Part shown: piece by piece, positions 19,707 through 23,907 of the stretch
How positions within the stretch are numbered: the first letter of the stretch is position 1
Layout of the letters: each line of letters begins with the position of its first letter
Source: Priapulus caudatus
Taxonomy: Eukaryota; Priapulida; Priapulimorpha; Priapulimorphida; Priapulidae
Length of the DNA stretch: 23,907 bases
NCBI RefSeq assembly: GCF_000485595.1
Contig: NW_014577637.1
Location: 165,885 to 189,791, forward strand
Direction of reading: 5' to 3'
The notes under the pieces: generated by a model
What the model was told of the DNA's origin: nothing
The model's input: only the letters and a program-made list of their open reading frames with translations
The model's database searches: none
Program-made: the position numbers and the translations under genes

Positions 19707-19965
19707 GAGAGAGGGAGAGAGAGAAGAAGAGTAAAGAGAGAGAGAACAGAAGAAAAGAGAACAATAGAGAGAAGAGTAAGAGAGAGAGTAAGAGAGCGAG
19801 GAGAGAGAGAGAGAGAGAAGAGAGAAAGAGAGAGAGAGAGAGAGAAGAGAGAGAAGAGGGTGAGAGAGAAAAATGGAGAAGAGAGAGAGAGAGGGAAAAA
19901 GAGATAAGAGAGAACAAAGAGAGAGGAGAAGAGAGTAAGAGGAGAGAGAGAGGAGAGAGAGAGAC
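19276..19965. repeat. 700-bp polypurine (GA)n tract
   Basis: Almost all bases are A or G. Runs of GA are broken by GGGAG, GAAAGAG, AGAAGAG and rare C (gcgag, gaacaag). Serine/leucine-rich frames of up to 319 codons cover the minus strand in three frames at once. This is a property of the repeat, not a set of genes. Triplex-prone. Confidence 0.95.
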
Positions 19966-20335
19966 TCAGCATAACATGCGGATAGTCGAAGCACCGGTGT
20001 GATGCTGTCGATAATAGCACGTCGACACGTTCAGATATATATATATATATATATGATAATATATTACGATAGGCAGGCTAGCGTGCCTCGCTGCTTGTGT
20101 TCCCCCCCGTCTGCTCTCACCGAGGCAAATAATATTTTCGTATTCCAACGTGAGCGGCACAACACTAATTACATCTCCGTGGCTGAGCTGGTTTAGCTGG
20201 CGGCGCATATATATTATATATATATATATTATATATATATATATATATCTATATATATATCGTACACATTTATATATATATATATATATATCCCTAGAGC
20301 ATTGCATTCGATGCCGCTGTATGTATGACACCTGC
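19966..20335. other. Unique sequence with (TA)n tracts
   Basis: (TA)n occurs at 20034-20054 and in three runs between 20206 and 20291. The unique part between them contains a run of seven Cs near 20102. No gene is supported. Confidence 0.6.
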
Positions 20336-20338
20336 TTG

Positions 20339-20432
20339 TGACGTAATAGGGTGACGTCAGCGCAGTTGCGTGGAGGTGGTCACGTGTGTGGCTGTGCGGG
20401 TTAGCGGGCAGCGTGCTGCGACGATGAGTCAT
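20339..20432. promoter_or_regulatory. Cluster of bZIP/bHLH-type sites (two CRE, E-box, AP-1)
   Basis: TGACGTAA (20339-20346), the perfect CRE TGACGTCA (20352-20359), GTCACGTG with E-box CACGTG (20381-20386), and the AP-1/TRE palindrome ATGAGTCAT (20424-20432) lie within 94 bases. CRE is the CREB/ATF site, CACGTG a bHLH site, TGAGTCA the Fos/Jun or CNC-Maf site. The density in unique sequence is suggestive of an enhancer or promoter, but no transcript start is visible. Confidence 0.35.
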
Positions 20433-20499
20433 GGTTACCAGATGCGGCGGCGCTGCTGCTGGGGATGCTGAGGTTGTGTGGGTGGGGGTGGGTCAGTAC

Positions 20500-20785
20500 A
20501 GCTTCAGTACCGATACAGCTTCAGTATCGATACACACCTTTACTACCGATACAACTCGATACAGCTTCAGTACCGATACACACCTTCACTACCGATACAA
20601 CTCGATACAGCTTCAGTACCGATACACACCTTCACTACCCGCATACAACTCGATACGCCTTCAAGTACCTCGCATTACACAACCATTCACTTAACCGATA
20701 CACACTCGCATACAGGAACCTCAGTAACCGATACACACCTTCACTACCGCATTACAACTCGATACAGCTTCAGCTACCGATACCA
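20500..20785. repeat. 46-bp minisatellite, about six copies
   Basis: The unit is CGATACAGCTTCAGTACCGA followed by TACACACCTTCACTACCGAT and ACAACT. Its start is spaced exactly 46 bases apart at 20565 and 20611. Each unit is itself built from three related words ending in TACCGATAC. Later copies are damaged: CGAT becomes CGCAT and a segment near 20660-20700 is disordered. Open plus frames across it are repeat artefacts. Confidence 0.9.
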
Positions 20786-21190
20786 CAGCTTCACGCAGCA
20801 ATGAGCCTCACGCCATAAGCTCAAGATTTGGTTCAGATATAAGCCATCGACGTGGGATGTGTCACTGAAGCACGGGCTTGCCTACGCGGTGTAATCAGCT
20901 ATTACGCATTAGCACGCCCGCACAGAGGAGCGGCCACTGCACACTGCCAGCGCTACATGGCTTGAATGTGGCAGTAAGCAGCGTCCGCAGAAGCCTGCTG
21001 AGCATTCCTGCATCGACGTGCTTGCCTCTGTCTAGCTCATGAGCGCCAGCCTGGCTAGGTCAGCGTGCTAAGCGCAGGCATATACACACAGAGAGCGAGC
21101 GAGAGGCTAGCAGTGAGAGGGAGAGAGATGCGCTGCTTTATAGCAGAGACGCAGCGCAAGCCACGACGCGCGCGGCGAATGTAGCAGAGA
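20786..21190. other. Unique sequence, no gene recognised
   Basis: Balanced-composition unique sequence with gagagcgagcgagag near 21090. No exon or RNA gene is supported. Confidence 0.5.
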
Positions 21191-21195
21191 TCCCC

Positions 21196-21505
21196 CATCC
21201 TCCTTCCTACCTCCTCCTCCTACTCCTCCTCTGTTCTCCTTCATACTCTTTATTCTTCTTCCTCATTCTTTCAGTCATCTTTTTCTTCTTCCTCTTCCTC
21301 TTCCTCCTCCTCCTCCTCCTTCCTCCTCCTCCTACTCCTCCCTCCTCCTCCTACCCCTCCTCTTCCTCCTCCTCCTCCTACTCCTCCTCTTCTCCTTCAT
21401 ACTCTTATTATTGTCCTTCTTCCTCATTCTTTCAGTCATCTTTTTCTTCTTCCTCTTCCTCATCCCTTCCTCTTCCTCCTCCTCCTCCTTCTCCCCTTCT
21501 TCCTG
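21196..21505. repeat. CCT/TTC polypyrimidine repeat with a 156-bp tandem duplication
   Basis: CTC and TTC triplet runs contain the same specific segment twice: ctccttcatactctt, then cttcctcattctttcagtca, then tctttttcttcttcctcttc. It begins at 21241 and again at 21397 (156 bases apart; 160 by the second landmark). Two units of a larger period are superimposed on the triplet repeat. Confidence 0.85.
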
Positions 21506-21700
21506 CTGTACTGCACGTCTAAATCTCGTTATCAAAATTCAATCATTCTTATCGAATTTGCGCGTAAAGTTATTACGGTGTAAGCTAGTCGAACAGTGAG
21601 CATGGTTTACGTGGGTGCGCGTGTGTGTGTGCGTGTCTACCCCGAGGGCCGGCTGATGCTTATAAACGCACGATGCGTGAATTCCTGATGACGTCTGTGG
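21506..21700. other. Unique spacer
   Basis: Short unique stretch with a small GTGC patch (21614-21636). No feature is supported. Confidence 0.5.
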
Positions 21701-21715
21701 ATGTTGTGTACTGTG

Positions 21716-22070
21716 TGCTGGTGTGCTGTGTACTATGTGCTGTGGGCTGTGTACTATGTGGTATGTGTGCTGCGTACTGTGTGCTGTGGGCTGTGTACTA
21801 TGTGGTATGTGTGCTGCGTACTGTGTGCTGGTGTGGTGTGTACTATGTGGTATGTGTGCTGTGTACTGTGTGCTGTGGGCTGTGTACTATGTGGTATGTG
21901 TGCTGCGTACTGTGTGCTGGTGTGGTGTGTACTATGTGGTATGTGTGCTGTGTACTGTGTGCTGTGGGCTGTGTACTATGTGGTATGTGTGCTGCGTACT
22001 GTGTGCTGTGGGCTGTGTACTGGTGTGCTGTGTGGTATGGGATGTGTACTGTGTACTCTGTACTGTGTAG
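21716..22070. repeat. 44/45-bp minisatellite with two alternating variants
   Basis: TGTACTATGTGGTATGTGTG recurs at 21750, 21794, 21839 and 21883 and onward. Variant one ends CTGTGGGC (44 bases); variant two ends CTGGTGTGGTG (45 bases). The two interleave, and an inner position varies between CTGCGTACTG and CTGTGTACTG. Cys/Val/Tyr-rich frames stay open because most words lack stops in the plus frames. They are not supported as genes. Confidence 0.9.
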
Positions 22071-22195
22071 GTACTATGTGCTGCCTACTGGGTGCTGTGT
22101 GCTATCCGCTACATAGGGAGTGCTGTGTGCTGTGTGCTATCCGCTACATAGTCACTAGTGGATGCTGTGTACTGTGTGCTGTGAGCTGTGTTTAA
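22071..22195. repeat. Tail of the minisatellite with an 18-bp direct repeat
   Basis: gtgctatccgctacatag occurs exactly at 22099-22116 and 22134-22151, 35 bases apart, within degenerate GTGCTGTG sequence continuing the preceding array. Confidence 0.85.
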
Positions 22196-22317
22196 GCCCA
22201 CGGGAGTATGTGAAACAGTCGCACGCGATGGCTTCATGAAGGGAGGCAGCGTTTCTCTGCTTCCGTATATAATAATATGGCAGACCAAGGGTCAGGTGGG
22301 CAGGTGAACGGACGACG
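22196..22317. other. Unique spacer
   Basis: Short unique sequence between tandem arrays. No coding or RNA feature is supported. Confidence 0.5.
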
Positions 22318-22325
22318 GATATGTG

Positions 22326-22362
<37 letters not shown>

Positions 22363-22520
22363 GCGCGCGCGTGGATAGGTGCGTATATAACGCTGACTGC
22401 GGAACGCAGGCGTGCGAATGCGTGCGTGCGTGCGTGCGTGCGTGTGTGCGTGCGTGCGTGCGTACGTGCGCGTGTGGATAGGTGCGCACATAACACCGAT
22501 TGCGTGCGAGATGCGCTGAG
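22318..22520. repeat. (GTGC)n microsatellite inside a 103-bp tandem duplication
   Basis: Two (GTGC)n runs (about 22322-22370 and 22420-22473) are each followed by gtggataggtgcg (starts 22371 and 22474), then ATAAC and a GC-rich tail with GCGTGCGA. A unit of about 103 bases duplicated once explains both. Confidence 0.85.
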
Positions 22521-22600
22521 AGCTTCAGGCGTGATTTGTTAGCGACTGGCGCGTGAGGATGAGGCGCCAGAGCGACGCCGGAGCGCTGGCTGGCTGGCGG
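22521..22600. other. Unique flank of the satellite array
   Basis: Short GC-rich sequence ending in a ggctggctggcgg repeat. It does not match the flank upstream of the first satellite array at 16893, so the shared block begins inside the satellite. Confidence 0.6.
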
Positions 22601-23349
22601 ACAGCATCCCAGCATCCCAGCATCCCAGCCAACATCCTAGCATCCCAGCATGCCAGCCAGCATCCCAGCATGCCAGCATCACAGCTAGCATCCTAGCAGC
22701 CTAGCATCCCCAGCATCCCAGCATCCCAGCATCCCCAGCATCCCCAGCATCCCAGCATCCCAGCATTTCAACACCCCAGCATTCCAGCATCCCAGCATTT
22801 CAACACCCCAGCATCCCAGCATCCCAGCATCCTAGCATCCCAGCATCCCAGCATTCTAGCATCCCAGCTAGCATCCCAGCCAGCATCCCAGCATCCCAGC
22901 ATCCCAGCATCCCAGCCAGCATCCCAGCATCCCAGCCAGCATCCCAGCCAGCATCCTAGCATCACAGCATCCCATCATCCCAGCATCCCAGCATCCCAGC
23001 ATCCCAGTCAGCATCCCAGCATCCCAGCATCCCAGCATCTTAGCTGCATCCCAGCATCCCAGCATCACAGCATCCCAGCATCCCAGCATCCCAGCATCCC
23101 AGCATCCTAGCATCCCAGTTAGCATCCCAGCATCCCAGCATCCCAGCATCCCAGCCAGCATCCCAGCATCCTAGCATGCCAGCTAGCATCCCAGCATCCC
23201 AGCATCCCAGTTAGCATCCCAGCATCCCAGCATCCCAGTTAGCATCCCAGCATCCCAGCCAGCATCCCAGCATCCCAGCATCCCAGCCAGCATCCCAGCA
23301 TCCCAGCCAGCATCCCAGCATCCCAGCCAGCATCCCCAGCAACCCAGCA
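22601..23349 (+). repeat. CCCAGCAT satellite array, regular copy with nested 28-bp period
   Basis: Clean AGCATCCC octamers are punctuated by 12-base units AGCCAGCATCCC, AGTTAGCATCCC and AGCTAGCATCCC. In the right half (about 23180-23340) the spacing is orderly: one 12-mer and two 8-mers (28 bases), or one 12-mer and one 8-mer (20 bases). The minus strand reads as a cyclic Leu-Gly-Cys-Trp-Asp-Ala-Gly-Met in all frames and is not a protein gene. Confidence 0.97.
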
Positions 23350-23370
23350 CCCACCCACTTTCCCTGGACC

Positions 23371-23457
23371 TTCTCCCGCTCTCTCTGCGTCTTCTCCCGC
23401 TCTCCCTGCGTCTTCTCCCGCTCTCTCTGCGTCTTCTCCCGCTCTCCCTGCTTCTCC
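23371..23457. repeat. 21-bp minisatellite, about four regular copies
   Basis: TTCTCCCGCTCTCYCTGCGTC units start at 23371, 23392, 23413 and 23434. CTCTCTGCG and CTCCCTGCG endings alternate, implying a 42-bp double unit. The counterpart is at 18742-18976. Confidence 0.92.
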
Positions 23458-23715
23458 AGCTTTCCGGCCGGAAGTCGGTGTGCACGCACATCTGTGATGC
23501 TTTCGTTGCTACAGCTAGCTGACATGGCATGGCGTGGGCAGAGGGGTGCATAGAGTGGAGTGTAAGGGGGAAGAGAGAGAGGGGGCGAGGCGAAAAGCGG
23601 GAGGGGTGATCGGCAGTGCAAGGAGAGGAGACGAGAGATGGTTCTGTAGTTGGCATGCGTGGCGTGGAGAGAGGGGTTGATAGGGTGGTGTGTAACGGGA
23701 AGAGGGAGAGCGACG
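23450..23715 (+). repeat. Direct repeat block B unique part, regular copy
   Basis: Counterpart of 18977-19275. It contains an internal, diverged tandem duplication: 23520-23600 (ggcatggcgtgggcagaggg, gtggagtgtaagggggaaga, ggcgaaaag) against 23651-23725 (ggcatgcgtggcgtggagag, tggtgtgtaacgggaagagg, gggaaaag), about 131 bases apart. Both block-B copies share it, so the internal duplication is older than the block duplication. Confidence 0.88.
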
Positions 23716-23722
23716 AGGGAAA

Positions 23723-23781
<59 letters not shown>

Positions 23782-23785
23782 GGGG

Positions 23786-23819
<34 letters not shown>

Positions 23820-23865
23820 AAAAGAGAAAGAGAAAAAGAGAGAGAAGAGTAAGAGTAAGAGAGAG

Positions 23866-23907
<42 letters not shown>
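23716..23907. repeat. Polypurine (GA)n tract reaching the window end
   Basis: GA repeats with GGGAG and GAAAAAGAG variants are the counterpart of 19276-19965. The tract continues beyond the window, so its length is unknown. Confidence 0.95.

Noticed and set aside
19035-20020. Ser/Leu-rich minus-strand frames of up to 319 codons
   Set aside because: They are produced by a (GA)n/(CT)n tract in three overlapping frames at once. The apparent hydrophobic segments are a repeat artefact.
21625-22195. Cys/Val/Tyr-rich frame of about 164 codons, superficially like a cysteine-rich membrane protein
   Set aside because: It coincides with the 44/45-bp minisatellite, is open in several frames, and the unit length is not consistently a multiple of three.

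Overview
This is eukaryotic, repeat-dominated, almost gene-free DNA. Unmethylated-looking CpG-rich unique stretches, a spliced exon with canonical GT-AG borders, and very dense microsatellites of the (ACGC)n, (CATA)n, (GATA)n and (GA)n kinds suggest an invertebrate, most likely an arthropod. A hymenopteran-like insect would fit, but nothing here proves it. The one protein-coding element I can defend is a 92-base internal exon on the plus strand (7213-7304). It encodes the membrane-proximal part of the ligand-binding (ANF-receptor) domain of a natriuretic-peptide-receptor-type membrane guanylate cyclase. The rest of the window would then be intron of that gene, or sequence misjoined beside it. 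I found no other exon of the gene, no RNA gene and no intact mobile element. Most long open frames lie in tandem repeats whose period keeps several frames open at once.

Layout. 1-2560: unique AT-rich sequence with a short 12-bp minisatellite (781-857). 2564-3870: (TA)n, then an 870-bp (CATA)n array. 3871-7212: unique sequence. 7213-7304: the exon, followed directly by a GGCAGGCG/GACAGACG/GATA repeat, a 47-bp minisatellite, (ACGC)n, unique DNA and a 25-bp-arm palindrome at 8259-8310. 8342-10520: unique islands between (CTC)n, (ACGC)n, (GT)n and (AC)n. 10521-10530: assembly gap. 10531-12000: (TC)n and unique sequence. 12005-13490: (GATA)n and a second copy of the 7310-8310 block. 13490-16890: AT, GGA, GA and CT tracts with unique islands. 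16893-19965: an 8-bp (CCCAGCAT) array, a 21-bp minisatellite, a unique block and a polypurine tract. 19966-22600: AT tracts, a cluster of bZIP-type sites, and 46-bp, CCT, 44/45-bp and GTGC repeats. 22601-23907: a second copy of the CCCAGCAT / 21-bp / unique / polypurine succession, running off the end.

The main structural result is that two composite blocks each occur twice in the same orientation. In each pair one copy is regular (7310-8310; 22601-23907). The other (12255-13490; 16893-19965) is riddled with small, insertion-dominated differences, even inside perfect microsatellites. This looks more like unpolished long-read sequence placed in a gap than like evolutionary divergence, so copy number and order between about 12 and 20 kb should be treated with caution. 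I did not find a convincing new gene system. The most biologically interesting items are the guanylate-cyclase exon, the palindrome, the nested 8/12/28-bp satellite, and a compact cluster of CRE, E-box and AP-1 type sites near 20.4 kb.
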